The notes under the pieces were generated by a model. That model saw nothing but the letters and a program-made list of their open reading frames with translations. It was not told the DNA's origin and searched no databases. From NCBI RefSeq assembly GCF_000297395.2, contig NZ_HF570107.1, positions 74,758 to 138,757 on the forward strand: 64,000 nucleotides of DNA. The letters run 5' to 3'. The stretch comes from Micromonospora lupini str. Lupac 08. GTDB taxonomy: Bacteria > Actinomycetota > Actinomycetes > Mycobacteriales > Micromonosporaceae. The position numbers and the translations under genes are program-made. Below are positions 8,488 through 17,191 of this stretch, piece by piece. The stretch's first letter is position 1; the number at the start of each line of letters is the position of its first letter.

Positions 8488-9399
8488 TCAGCCAAGCAGT
8501 TGCGCGGTGCGGAACAGGACCAGGCCGAGCAGGATCAGCAGGATGATGGCGGCGCCCACGGCCTGCACCAGCGTACGCCGACCACGCGGCGCGTACGCGA
8601 GCACCAGGGACATCGCCGCGCCGACCACCAGGCCGCCGAGGTGCCCGGGGATCGAGATGCCCGGCACGGTCAACGTGAACACCAGGTTGATCACCAGGAT
8701 GGGGATCACCTGGGAGATGTCCCTGCCGAGTTTCCGCTCGATGATGATCAGCGCGGCGAAGAGGCCGAAGACGGCGGTCGACGCGCCGGCCGTCGCCGAG
8801 TTCTGGGCGCTGAACAGGTAGGCGGCCACGTTGCCGCCGAGGCCCGCGATCAGATAGAGCGCGCCGAAGCGCAGCGGCCCGAGGTTGGCCTCCAGCGACC
8901 GGCCCAGCACCCACAGCGCCCACATGTTGAGCAGCAGGTGGATCACGCCGTAGTGCAGGAACATCGCGGTGACCAGCCGATACCACTGGCCTTCGGCGAT
9001 GCCGCCGAGCGTGCCGTCGGGGAAGACCGCCAGCCCGAGCACCGAACCCCAGTTGGTAAGCGGGGTGCCGCCGCCCATCAGACCGCCGAAGCCGGAACCG
9101 CCGACTGCCGCGTCCCCACCCCGGTCGGAGGCGATGGACAGCAGCATGAGCAGCACGTTCAGGGCGATGATGCCCTTCGTGACGTAGCCGTGCCGGCCGG
9201 CCGTACCACCACCGAAGGCGGTACGTGCCGGCCGGACGGTGCGACGTCCCTCGTTGACGCACTCCGGGCACTGGTGCCCGACGGACGCCTCCCGCATGCA
9301 CTCCGGGCAGATCGGCCGGTCGCAGCGGGTGCACCGGACGTAGGTCTCGCGACCAGGGTGCCGGTAGCAGACCGGGGTGGTCGGCGGGGACTCGCTCAC
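8488..9399 (-). CDS. rhomboid-family intramembrane serine protease with N-terminal zinc-binding segment
   Basis: A 303-residue protein. Residues about 11-50 hold a Cys/His-rich B-box-like segment (CYRHPGRETYVRCTRCDRPICPECM then CPEC are split around it) that probably binds zinc. The remainder contains six or seven membrane helices with the rhomboid signature: the nucleophile Ser in TAGASTAVFG and the partner His in PGHLGGLVVGA, plus an internal loop with a conserved Trp/Arg region. It would cleave membrane proteins within the bilayer. The Gly-rich loop after the first helix (GGSGFGGLMGGG) is unusual in length but common in actinobacterial members. Confidence 0.93.
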   Translation of the reverse strand: MSESPPTTPVCYRHPGRETYVRCTRCDRPICPECMREASVGHQCPECVNEGRRTVRPARTAFGGGTAGRHGYVTKGIIALNVLLMLLSIASDRGGDAAVGGSGFGGLMGGGTPLTNWGSVLGLAVFPDGTLGGIAEGQWYRLVTAMFLHYGVIHLLLNMWALWVLGRSLEANLGPLRFGALYLIAGLGGNVAAYLFSAQNSATAGASTAVFGLFAALIIIERKLGRDISQVIPILVINLVFTLTVPGISIPGHLGGLVVGAAMSLVLAYAPRGRRTLVQAVGAAIILLILLGLVLFRTAQLLG

Positions 9400-9499
9400 C
9401 GGGCCGATCCTCCGTCCGCCACCGCGCGGCTCACCGACGCTGGCCGGCGCGGTGCTCCGGAGCGCTCAATCATGCGAGCAAAGGTACCTCGCGGGTTCG

Positions 9500-10030
9500 T
9501 CAGGCGGCAGACCGCTCGATCTCGACCCGCTCGATGACGACGTCCTGGAGCGGACGGTCGCTCGGGCCGGTCGGGGTGTTCGCGATCGAGTCGACGACCT
9601 TCACCGACTCCTCGTCGGCGACCTGGCCGAAGATGGTGTGCCGGTTGTTGAGGTGCGGCGTCGGGGACACGGTGATGAAGAACTGCGAACCGTTGGTGCC
9701 GGGTCCGGCGTTCGCCATCGCCAGCAGGTACGGCCGGTCGAAGCGCAGCTCCGGGTGGAACTCGTCGGCGAACTTGTAGCCCGGCCCGCCCCGGCCGGTG
9801 CCGGTCGGGTCTCCCATCTGGACCATGAAACCGCTGATCACGCGGTGCGAGATGGTGCCGTCGTAGTACGGCCCGCTGCCCGGCTGACCGGTGCGCGGGT
9901 CGGTGTACTCCCGGTTGCCCTCGGCCAGGTCGATGAAGTTACGGACCGTCTTCGGAGCGTGGTTCGGGAAGAGCTCCAGCCGGATCGGGCCAGCGTTGGT
10001 GTGCAGGGTGGCGTAGACAGCCTCGGCCAC
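9500..10030 (-). CDS. cyclophilin-type peptidyl-prolyl cis-trans isomerase
   Basis: A 176-residue single-domain cyclophilin without a signal peptide, so probably cytoplasmic. It contains the family core: FHRVISGF-type motif (SHRVISGFMVQMGDPTGTG), then ANAGPGTNGSQFFIT, with Arg, Phe, Gln and the Trp-site region HTIFGQV. It catalyses isomerisation of Xaa-Pro bonds during folding. The ATG at 10030 follows an acceptable AGGAGT-like sequence. It is divergent from the gene at 10148. Confidence 0.96.
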   Translation of the reverse strand: MAEAVYATLHTNAGPIRLELFPNHAPKTVRNFIDLAEGNREYTDPRTGQPGSGPYYDGTISHRVISGFMVQMGDPTGTGRGGPGYKFADEFHPELRFDRPYLLAMANAGPGTNGSQFFITVSPTPHLNNRHTIFGQVADEESVKVVDSIANTPTGPSDRPLQDVVIERVEIERSAA

Positions 10031-10147
10031 GGGTACTCCTCACTCGTTGGTCAGTTCCATGCGGATCCTCCCATGTGCCCGATCTGGCATCGCGGAGGCA
10101 TCCGTTGGTGGAGGATGACGAAGGAACAACTCCCAGGAGGTAGGACC

Positions 10148-10891
10148 GTGTTTGGAATCGGGCGGCGTCAGTCCCAGGGCCAGCTCGCCAAGGCTGAGCT
10201 GAACCAGAGCATCAGCCACCTGATGCAGGCAGCCAACCACGCGGCCAAGGGCGCCGGCGCGACCGTCGGTCCTCGGGTCCAGGTGGCCCGGGGCTACGTG
10301 GGGCCGGCTGCGGTGAAGGTGCGCGACCGCGCGTCGACCGGCTGGGGAACCACACTCACCACGCTGGCACCGCTGGCGGCGGCAGCCCGGGACGGCGCCG
10401 CGCAGGCAGGGCCGCTGACCAGGAAGGCCAAGTCGAAGACCATGCGGATCACCGGGAAGAAGAAGCAGCCGCGCCGTCGCGGCTCGATGATGACCGGCCT
10501 GCTGGCCGCGGGCGCCATCGCCGGCCTGGCCGGTGCGGTCGCCCTGCGTCGCCGCCGGGAGCAGCAGGAGTGGGCGGAGTACGACCCGACCCGCTCCCTG
10601 GAGCCGATGCGCGACGAGGTCGACTCGATCGAGGTGCGCACGCCGGCCGCGACCAAGGGGACCGACGGGTCCGCCATGAGCGGCGCGCCCGGAATGACCG
10701 GTGCGGGCAGCTCGGCGGTCGCCGGCGGCGACAGCGCCAGCACCACCGCCCCGGCCAAGCAGACCGGGATCCGCCCGACCGACAAGGTCCCCTCGGTGGC
10801 CGAGGGCGCCACGGACGTCACCGGTCGGCCGACCGACGACCTCACCAAGGCGCTGGGCAAGGACACGGCCCGCACCAACGGCCGTCGCTGA
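10148..10891 (+). CDS. uncharacterised actinobacterial single-pass membrane protein
   Basis: About 247 residues. The GTG at 10148 is preferred over an ATG at 10116 because AGGAGG lies at 10135-10140. The N-terminal half is helical and Ala-rich (LNQSISHLMQAANHAAKGAGA). A basic segment KSKTMRITGKKKQPRRRG precedes one membrane helix (GLLAAGAIAGLAGAVAL, about 120-138). The last 100 residues are low-complexity, rich in Gly, Ala, Thr and Asp. The architecture is typical of short membrane-associated proteins found next to cyclophilin genes in actinobacteria, with no assigned function. Confidence 0.75.
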   Translation: MFGIGRRQSQGQLAKAELNQSISHLMQAANHAAKGAGATVGPRVQVARGYVGPAAVKVRDRASTGWGTTLTTLAPLAAAARDGAAQAGPLTRKAKSKTMRITGKKKQPRRRGSMMTGLLAAGAIAGLAGAVALRRRREQQEWAEYDPTRSLEPMRDEVDSIEVRTPAATKGTDGSAMSGAPGMTGAGSSAVAGGDSASTTAPAKQTGIRPTDKVPSVAEGATDVTGRPTDDLTKALGKDTARTNGRR

Positions 10892-10994
10892 CCCCCGACA
10901 CAGCAACGCAGCGAGCGCCGGCGACGCGGGTTCTCCCCGCTCGCCGGCGCTGCCGCGTCGAGCGGCGCACCCCGCGTGAGCTGAACCCTCGCAA

Positions 10995-11069
10995 GATCCA
11001 CTCGGGTTTCATGAAATCGGGATGTCCGGGTCCATGGGATGCCCCGACTTCACGGAAGCCGAGTGGATC
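10995..11069. repeat. long imperfect palindrome between convergent genes
   Basis: GATCCACTCGG (10995-11005) pairs with CCGAGTGGATC (11059-11069). Imperfect pairing extends inward (TTTCATGAAATCGGG against CCCCGACTTCACGGAA), so arms total about 27 bases around a 20-base centre containing CCATGG. It lies between the convergent 10148-10891 gene and corA. It may be a two-way terminator or a copy of a dispersed repeat (inference). Confidence 0.7.
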
Positions 11070-11133
11070 ACGGTGCCGGTCCGGCCGCGGAGCGGTCCGG
11101 GCGCGGAGCGGTCCGGGCGCCGCCGCCGCGCGG

Positions 11134-12282
11134 TCAGAGCCAGCCGTTGCGGCGGAACCAGCGGTAGAGGGCCAGGGAGACACCGAGCATCAGGGCCAGG
11201 GCCACCGGATAGCCGTACGTCATCTTCAGCTCGGGCATGTTCTCGAAGTTCATGCCCTCGACGCCGGCGATGGAGGTCCAGACCGCCGCGATGGCCGCCC
11301 ACGCGGCGATCTTGCGCATGTCGTTGTTCTGGTCGACGCTTACCTGGGCCAGCCGCGCCTGCAGGATCGAGTTCAGCAGGTCGTCGTACGAGTTCACCTG
11401 CTCGACGGTGCGACTCAGGTGGTCCTGCACGTCCCGGAAGTACTTACGGATCTCCTTGGGCACCTCGCGGTTCACCTGGGAGGTGAGCGACATGAGCGGT
11501 CGCTGCAACGGGATCACCGCCCGCTTGAACTCCACCAGCTCCCGCTTCATCTGGTAGATCCGCTGGATCCGGCCGTGGCTGTTGCGGTCGAAGACCTCGG
11601 CCTCCAGCACGTCCAGGTCGTCCTCGAGCTGCTCGGCCACCTCCAGATAGAGGTCGACCACCCGGTCGGTCACGCCGTACGCGACCGCCCACGGGCCCTG
11701 GAGCAGCAACTCCTGCTTGGTCTCCAGGTCGGCGCGGACCGGGGAGAGTCGGCAGGCGTCCCCGTGCCGGACGCTGATCAGGAAGTTCGGGCCGATGAAC
11801 AGCATCACCTGGCCGGTCTCGACGACCTCGGAGGTCTCGGTCAGTTCGGTGTGCTCGCAGTACCGGGCGGTGCGCAGCACCAGGAAGGTCACGTCCCCGA
11901 AGCGCTCCAGCTTGGGCCGCTGCTCGGCCTTCACCGCGTCCTCGACGGCCAGCTCGTGCAGGCCGTACGTCTCCGCGATGGCGGTCATCTCGGCCAGCTC
12001 CGGCTGGTGCAGACCGATCCAGACGAAGCCGTGCTCCTCCCGGCGGGCCGCCTCCAACGCCTCCGCGTACGTCCAGTCGCCGGGCTGTCGCTTGCCGTCG
12101 ACGTAGAGAGCGCAGTCGACCACCCCGCTGCGGCCGGTGCCGGGGGACGCCGGAGTGGGCGGCGATCCGTCGGCGTTGAGCATCCTGGTCACCGCCCGGA
12201 CCGGCGACGGCCAGGCCCGGGGTCGCAGCACCCGGGACGTGCTCAGCGGCGCCGTCCGGCCCCGCTCTGCCCGATCCGTCAT
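11134..12282 (-). CDS. corA: magnesium/cobalt transporter CorA
   Basis: A 382-residue CorA-family channel. A large N-terminal cytoplasmic domain is followed by a long stalk helix and two C-terminal membrane helices. The first ends in the family signature GMNFENMPE (GMN motif), which forms the periplasmic selectivity loop; the second is YPVALALMLGVSLALYRWF, and the tail ends in Arg/Asn/Gly/Trp/Leu. The protein forms pentamers that import Mg2+ and Co2+. The ATG at 12282 has GGGGAGG about eight bases upstream. The 5' leader (12283-12565) shows a small hairpin but no Mg-riboswitch was recognised. Confidence 0.96.
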   Translation of the reverse strand: MTDRAERGRTAPLSTSRVLRPRAWPSPVRAVTRMLNADGSPPTPASPGTGRSGVVDCALYVDGKRQPGDWTYAEALEAARREEHGFVWIGLHQPELAEMTAIAETYGLHELAVEDAVKAEQRPKLERFGDVTFLVLRTARYCEHTELTETSEVVETGQVMLFIGPNFLISVRHGDACRLSPVRADLETKQELLLQGPWAVAYGVTDRVVDLYLEVAEQLEDDLDVLEAEVFDRNSHGRIQRIYQMKRELVEFKRAVIPLQRPLMSLTSQVNREVPKEIRKYFRDVQDHLSRTVEQVNSYDDLLNSILQARLAQVSVDQNNDMRKIAAWAAIAAVWTSIAGVEGMNFENMPELKMTYGYPVALALMLGVSLALYRWFRRNGWL

Positions 12283-12565
12283 CGCGACACCTCCCCGCGC
12301 TCGCCTGCGGCTTGCAGGCTACGCCGATGGTCGCCATCGGCAGGTGTGACGGCGGTCGCGGGTGCGGCGCCGGGCGGGCCGGGCCGCATCGGGGGGTGAA
12401 GGACGACACGGCCCACCCGGCGCCCGTGGGGGCGGGGGTTGTGCTGCACGCGTAGCCCGAGGTGGCGGCGAGGCGGTGATCCTCGCTACACCTGGCGGGT
12501 GACGCTCGCAGCATTGTGAGCCGCCGGCCGTCCGTTGGGGAGTCCCTGGACGGCGGGCATCGTCG
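12283..12565. other. intergenic region upstream of corA
   Basis: Together with the terminator beside it this is about 300 bases without a gene. A small perfect hairpin CCGATGG-TCG-CCATCGG lies at 12324-12340, within the probable corA leader. I saw no convincing short gene and no clear promoter consensus. The rest is very GC-rich with no other structure I could support. Confidence 0.5.
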
Positions 12566-12587
12566 TTCTGTCGGGAACCCGACAGAA
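12566..12587 (-). terminator. probable terminator of the aminotransferase gene
   Basis: TTCTGTCGGG / CCCGACAGAA is a perfect inverted repeat of ten bases with a two-base centre; a nine-base stem with a four-base loop would form in RNA. It begins three bases after the stop at 12590 on the minus strand. No U-tract follows, which is common for terminators in this GC range. Confidence 0.65.
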
Positions 12588-12589
12588 AT

Positions 12590-13690
12590 TCAGTTCCGGA
12601 TCGCCTCGACAGCCGCCGCGAGCCGACGGACACCCTCGTCGATCTTGTCGGCCGTCACCGCCGAGAAGGCCAGCCGCAGGGCGTGCCGCCCACCGTCGAG
12701 AACGAAATCGCTGCCCTTGACCACGGCGACCCCACGCTCGGCCGCCGCCGGGGCGAGCTGGTCCACCAGCACGTCCTCAGGGAACTCCACCCACAGGAAG
12801 TAGCCGCCGTCGGGCTCCACGAACCGGGCCTGCGGCAGGTGCCGGCGCAGCGACTCGGCCAGCACCCGGGCACGTTCGCCGAGCGCCGATCGGACGGTCT
12901 CGATCGAGCGGTCGATGTCGCCGGAGACGCAGAACTGGTGCACGATCGCCTGCGACACCATGCCGGGCGAGATGTAGAGGCTCGTCGCGTTCTTGGCGAT
13001 GTCGGCGATCAGATCCGCCGGGCCGACCAGGTAACCGACCCGTACGCCCGGGCAGACCGTCTTGGTGAAGCTCGACGCGTGCACGACCACGTTGCGGGTG
13101 TCCAGCGAGAGCATCGACGGCAGCGCCTCGCCGCGGAAGCGGATGTCCGCGTACGGGTCGTCCTCGAAGATCGTGAACTCGTACTCGGCGGCCAGGTCGA
13201 GCAGCTCCCGGCGCTTCTCCAGCGACAGCGTCATGCCAGCCGGGTTCTGGTAGTTCGGGATGACGTGCGCGAGCCGGGGGCGGACCCCGGACTCCAGCAG
13301 CTTGCGCAGCTCGGCGGTGTCCAGACCGTCCGGCTGGACCGAGATGCCGTGCAGTTCGCTGCCCATCCGCTGGAGGTTGAGCAGCGTGCGGTCGTAGGTC
13401 GGACGCTCGACCACCACCGCGTCGCCGGGACGGACCAGGTGGTCGAAGAGGAAGGCGTCGGCCTGGAGCGAGCCGTTGGTGACAAGCACCTGGTTGGCAT
13501 CCACCCCGTGCTTCTCGGCGATCCACTTTCGCAGCGGAAGGTAACCGACGGAGGTGCCGTACGCCGTGACCCCCGCGGGGTCGGCGTCGAAGGCGCGTAC
13601 GGCGGCGGCCTTGAGCCCCTCGACATCGACGATGTCCAGCGAGGGCGCCCCACGGGCAAAGGAGATCAGCTGCTCGGCGGTCATGGACAT
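12590..13690 (-). CDS. PLP-dependent aminotransferase, class I/II
   Basis: About 366 residues of fold-type I aminotransferase, with ASSFTKTVCPGVRVGY carrying the PLP-binding Lys, NYQNPAGM at the cofactor pocket, FEDDPYADIRF supplying the Asp that contacts the pyridine ring, and a terminal Arg region (HALRLAFS). It resembles the 2-aminoadipate / LysN and MocR-catalytic-domain group but has no DNA-binding N-terminus. The substrate is not determined. ATGs at 13690 and 13684 are both possible starts; an upstream GTG-type extension to 13753 is Pro/Ser-rich and unlikely. No strong ribosome binding site is visible for any. Confidence 0.9.
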   Translation of the reverse strand: MSMTAEQLISFARGAPSLDIVDVEGLKAAAVRAFDADPAGVTAYGTSVGYLPLRKWIAEKHGVDANQVLVTNGSLQADAFLFDHLVRPGDAVVVERPTYDRTLLNLQRMGSELHGISVQPDGLDTAELRKLLESGVRPRLAHVIPNYQNPAGMTLSLEKRRELLDLAAEYEFTIFEDDPYADIRFRGEALPSMLSLDTRNVVVHASSFTKTVCPGVRVGYLVGPADLIADIAKNATSLYISPGMVSQAIVHQFCVSGDIDRSIETVRSALGERARVLAESLRRHLPQARFVEPDGGYFLWVEFPEDVLVDQLAPAAAERGVAVVKGSDFVLDGGRHALRLAFSAVTADKIDEGVRRLAAAVEAIRN

Positions 13691-13790
13691 TGAGCGTACG
13701 GGCGGCGGCGGGGAACGCGCGGACGGCACGGCGATGTCCGCATCCTGAGCCACCGGGACGGGTGACCCGCGTCGACCGGTCGACGTCAGA

Positions 13791-14249
13791 TCAGACCGGA
13801 AGTGCGAGCGAGTCGTGCTGCGTCGCCCGGGAAAGGCCCTCCAACTGCACGCCGAGCGCGTCGAGGAGCTGACTCCAGTCGAAGTAGGAGCGCCACGCCA
13901 CGATCCGGCCCCGGCGTGCCCGGACCACGTCGGCCACCTCCCAGCTCACCGACCGGCCGGTCGGAGCGACAGTGCCGTACGGCGAGTGCAGCGTGCCGGT
14001 GTGGGTGCCGCTGAGGCGCAGCTCCACCGCCGCGCCGCCGGACGTGCGCACCGCGCCCAGCGGGTCGATCCGCAGATCCGGAAATGCGCCGGTCCAGGTG
14101 CGCAGCAGCGCGGGCAGCTCGATCGGCCGGACCGTGACACCCGGCATGGCGTAGAACGCCTCCGGGGCGTACAGATCCGGCAGGCGGGCCACGTCCCGAC
14201 GCAGGAGCATGGCGTACTGCTGCTCGACCAGGCGCTCCGCGTCACGCAT
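13791..14249 (-). CDS. SnoaL/NTF2-like polyketide-cyclase-fold protein
   Basis: About 152 residues. The ATG at 14249 is chosen because GGGAGGG lies six bases upstream. The sequence has the NTF2-like pattern: an N-terminal helix pair (AERLVEQQYAMLLRRDVARLPDLYAP), the AFYAMPG loop, then long beta strands (AAVELRLSGTHTG, SVSWEVADVVRARRGRIVAWRSYFDW). Proteins of this fold act as isomerases, cyclases or binding proteins; no catalytic role can be assigned. It lies 82 bases upstream of the NACHT gene stop region on the same strand and might be cotranscribed from further upstream, but it is downstream of that gene. Confidence 0.8.
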   Translation of the reverse strand: MRDAERLVEQQYAMLLRRDVARLPDLYAPEAFYAMPGVTVRPIELPALLRTWTGAFPDLRIDPLGAVRTSGGAAVELRLSGTHTGTLHSPYGTVAPTGRSVSWEVADVVRARRGRIVAWRSYFDWSQLLDALGVQLEGLSRATQHDSLALPV

Positions 14250-14332
14250 GATTCCCTCCCACGGCACGGCGGTCCGTGCCCGCAGGGAAGAAGTACCCAT
14301 CGATCCCGCTGCCACACCCGAGCACCGGAGAC

Positions 14333-17191
14333 TCAGGCACCGAGGTAGTCGGTCACGTCGAACGGGTCGTCGAGCGGGTCATGATCGATGACCAGCCGCT
14401 GCCCGGCCCGGCTTCTGAGGTCGTCAATCATGTCGAGCGACACCCCAGCCACTCCGCCGGACATGCTGACGTACTCCAAAAGTGGCAGATCACCGAGCGC
14501 GCTGATGTCGCTGAGGCGATGGCACCGGTTGAGATACAACCGGCGAAGCCGCGACTGGTTCCGGAGGAAGTCCAACGAATGGATCCCGGAGTTGCTCAGG
14601 TCGAGCACCTCCAGCCCGGCGAGGTCCTTCAGCGGAGCGGTCGGCTGCGCCAGCAGTTCGCAGTTGGGCAGCACGAGGTGGGTCAGCGACGGAAGGCGGG
14701 GTAGCTGATCGAGGTGCGTCAGGTCTCGGATTCCGCCCGTACGCAGCACCTGGAGGCCGGTGGCCGGGGCGAGTGACCGCAGGTCGGAGACATAGACCGG
14801 ACCACCCAACTCGACCTCGCGCAGGGTCGCCGACAGCGCGGGGAACGGCGCACGACGACTGGACGAGAAGACCACGTTGAGGCGGCGCAGGCTGACACAG
14901 CCCGCGATCCCGCTGATGTTGTCGACCCCGTCGGCCGAGCGGACCCGCAGGGTGCGCAGATTGCCGAGGTGCGAGCAGAAGTCCAGTTCGGTGACCTGAC
15001 AGCGGTCCAACGAGAGGGTGCGGAGGCCTTCGAGCCGGGAGATCCACGCAAACTCGTAGAGCTGCCGGCAACCGTCCAGCACCAGCACCCGCAGTGAACT
15101 CCGCCCCGCTAACGCCTCCACCTGCTCAGGCGGAACCGCGGCGCAACCGCCCAGATGGACCTCGGCCAGGTTTGGCAGTTGCGCCAGCTCCGCGACGTCA
15201 CTCATGGTGGTGCAGCCGGTGAGGTTGAGTCGCCGCAGCGTGGGCAGTGCCGCCAATCCTGCCGAGCTGCGCAGCCCGGTCACATGCGAGCAATCCAGTT
15301 CCTGCAGTTTGTCGAGCTTGGCCAGGCAGGACAGATCAGCGAGCTCTCCGTCGACGGTGATCCGTACCGCCCGAGCCGACGTCACGTGCTTCAGCGCCTC
15401 GAGCTGCGGCCGGGTCCGTACGGCCACCTCGTGCTCGCCGAGCTGAAGTGGTGCCAGCACCTGCTGGGCGTACAGCTCGGCGTCGAACCGACCCCAGGCG
15501 GCGAGAAGAGCTGGTACGACAGACGTGGCAATCGGAGACGCGGCATAACGCGCAAGGATCTTCATGGCCGCCGGACCACCGACCCGGGCCGCAGCCGCGA
15601 TGCAGGCGCTGACCACCTCCGGTGACCGTTGGTGGTGACCGTCCAGCCAGCTGAGCAGTTCCTCGCCGAGGCCGGTCAGGGAACGTGCCTCCTCCAGCGA
15701 ACGAGGTGGCAACACCTCCTCGATCATCGTGGAGGCCCGCCGCGCGACGGACTGGCTCACCCGGCCGGCGGCGGTGAGGCACTCGGCCGCGAGCAGGAGC
15801 AGATCCCGGCGGCTCTCCAGGGACATCTCGGCAACGTCAAGGATTGCCCCGACCAGAGCGGAGACCGCCCGTTCCTGCACCGGTGCGCTGGCGGCGAAGA
15901 CAATCACCCGCCGCCACTCAGGCTCCAGCACATGCGCCACGAGGTCCTCGATAGGCCCGTCGGCGTACGCCCAACCGGTCAGGAACTCCTGGATCGAGCG
16001 GTGCGCGAACTGCGCCTGATCGTCGGCGACCCGCTGGAGCACGATGCTGCGGGACAGCAGGTGGGTGAGGGCGTCCTCAGCTCGGACCCGCACCGACACC
16101 ATGCCGTTGAGCTGCTCGGCGACGATCTCCTGGGCGGTCTTGGCCCGCAGGTCCAGGTCGACTGCGTCGCCGCGCTGCACGAGCTCCTCATCGCGCAGCC
16201 GGCTCAACGGCTCCACTCGGATCGTGGTGGTGGAGGTCGCGGTCATGTGCATGGCGATCGCCTCCAACAGAACGAGCTTCTGCCGGTAGGTGAGACCGCC
16301 CTCGTCGCTCCGGTCGACCTTCCGCGCGTCGTCACGGAAGTGGATCAAAGCCTCCACGACCCGCTGGTAGAGATCGGCACGGCTCTCCGGGGCGGAGTCC
16401 GAGAGCTTGTGCGCATAGAAGGCGCAGAGCATGGCGCAGAGCAGCGGGGTCTCGCTCAGGTCGCGCACCGTCGGACGATTCTGGAAGTCGAAGATGAGCT
16501 GCTGGTGCTGCTCCCGGTATTCGTTGACCTTGCTCGCTACGGCGGTACCGCTGATCAGGACATGGAACCATCGGTTGATGCAGTCGCGCGCCTCACCTTC
16601 CGACATCGGCATCAACTGCAGCCCGTCGAAGTACCGCCGGGCGAACCACCCGTAGTCGAGGCTGTCCGGCCGGGACGTGACGATGAAGTTCGCACCCGGA
16701 TGTGCCCGGAGCAGCTTGTCGAGCCATACGTACGCCCGCAACTTGTCATGGTGCGACAGCTCGTCGAAACCGTCGAAGAGCACGAGCGCCTCCCCGCGGT
16801 CGAGGCAATCGCGGACCCACGACCCCGGCACGTCCGACCCGCGCCAAGCGGCGGCTCGGATCAGGTCCTCGTAGTTCGGCTCGCGACCGGGGGCGAACGC
16901 GTAGCGCAGCTGGGCGACGAATGGTACGCACCCTGACCAGCTCGCCATGGACTCCGGGAGCCGGCGCTGTGCCGTGCTGATGGCCAACCACTGGCTGATC
17001 GTGGTCTTGCCCGACCCGGCCGAACCGGTGAGCAGCACCCGCGCCCCTCGCCTCGGTTCACGGGCGGTGGCAATGCGACCCAGAGCCGCGTCGACGGCCG
17101 GGCTCCCGTCGACGGACGCCTGCCCCCCGGCGCCCGGCACCCTCGATGCCCGGAGCCGGATGTACGCCACGTCGACGGGATGGCGGCGCAA
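14333..17191 (-). CDS. NACHT ATPase with leucine-rich repeats, 3' part of a frameshifted gene
   Basis: This frame encodes about 950 residues of a STAND-type ATPase. The P-loop LLTGSAGSGKTTISQWL (near residue 55), Walker B ALVLFDGFDELS and sensor motif FIVTSRPDS define a NACHT domain. It is followed by a helical region (about 350-560) and a C-terminal block of 14 or so leucine-rich repeats (LQELDCSHVTGLRS, LRRLNLTGCTTMSD, LRTLSLDRCQVTEL). Bacterial NACHT proteins are known to give anti-phage defence, acting as sensors that oligomerise; that role is inferred here. The in-frame TTG at 17191 has no ribosome binding site. The sequence before it reads DLFGLNLPIELRRHPVDV, which continues the upstream frame, so this is the 3' part of one gene broken by a frameshift near 17222. 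GC looks lower than in flanking genes. Confidence 0.85.
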   Translation of the reverse strand: MRRHPVDVAYIRLRASRVPGAGGQASVDGSPAVDAALGRIATAREPRRGARVLLTGSAGSGKTTISQWLAISTAQRRLPESMASWSGCVPFVAQLRYAFAPGREPNYEDLIRAAAWRGSDVPGSWVRDCLDRGEALVLFDGFDELSHHDKLRAYVWLDKLLRAHPGANFIVTSRPDSLDYGWFARRYFDGLQLMPMSEGEARDCINRWFHVLISGTAVASKVNEYREQHQQLIFDFQNRPTVRDLSETPLLCAMLCAFYAHKLSDSAPESRADLYQRVVEALIHFRDDARKVDRSDEGGLTYRQKLVLLEAIAMHMTATSTTTIRVEPLSRLRDEELVQRGDAVDLDLRAKTAQEIVAEQLNGMVSVRVRAEDALTHLLSRSIVLQRVADDQAQFAHRSIQEFLTGWAYADGPIEDLVAHVLEPEWRRVIVFAASAPVQERAVSALVGAILDVAEMSLESRRDLLLLAAECLTAAGRVSQSVARRASTMIEEVLPPRSLEEARSLTGLGEELLSWLDGHHQRSPEVVSACIAAAARVGGPAAMKILARYAASPIATSVVPALLAAWGRFDAELYAQQVLAPLQLGEHEVAVRTRPQLEALKHVTSARAVRITVDGELADLSCLAKLDKLQELDCSHVTGLRSSAGLAALPTLRRLNLTGCTTMSDVAELAQLPNLAEVHLGGCAAVPPEQVEALAGRSSLRVLVLDGCRQLYEFAWISRLEGLRTLSLDRCQVTELDFCSHLGNLRTLRVRSADGVDNISGIAGCVSLRRLNVVFSSSRRAPFPALSATLREVELGGPVYVSDLRSLAPATGLQVLRTGGIRDLTHLDQLPRLPSLTHLVLPNCELLAQPTAPLKDLAGLEVLDLSNSGIHSLDFLRNQSRLRRLYLNRCHRLSDISALGDLPLLEYVSMSGGVAGVSLDMIDDLRSRAGQRLVIDHDPLDDPFDVTDYLGA

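Noticed and set aside
17191..17191. TTG as an independent start of the NACHT gene
   Set aside because: It has no ribosome binding site, and sequence before it continues the same protein.
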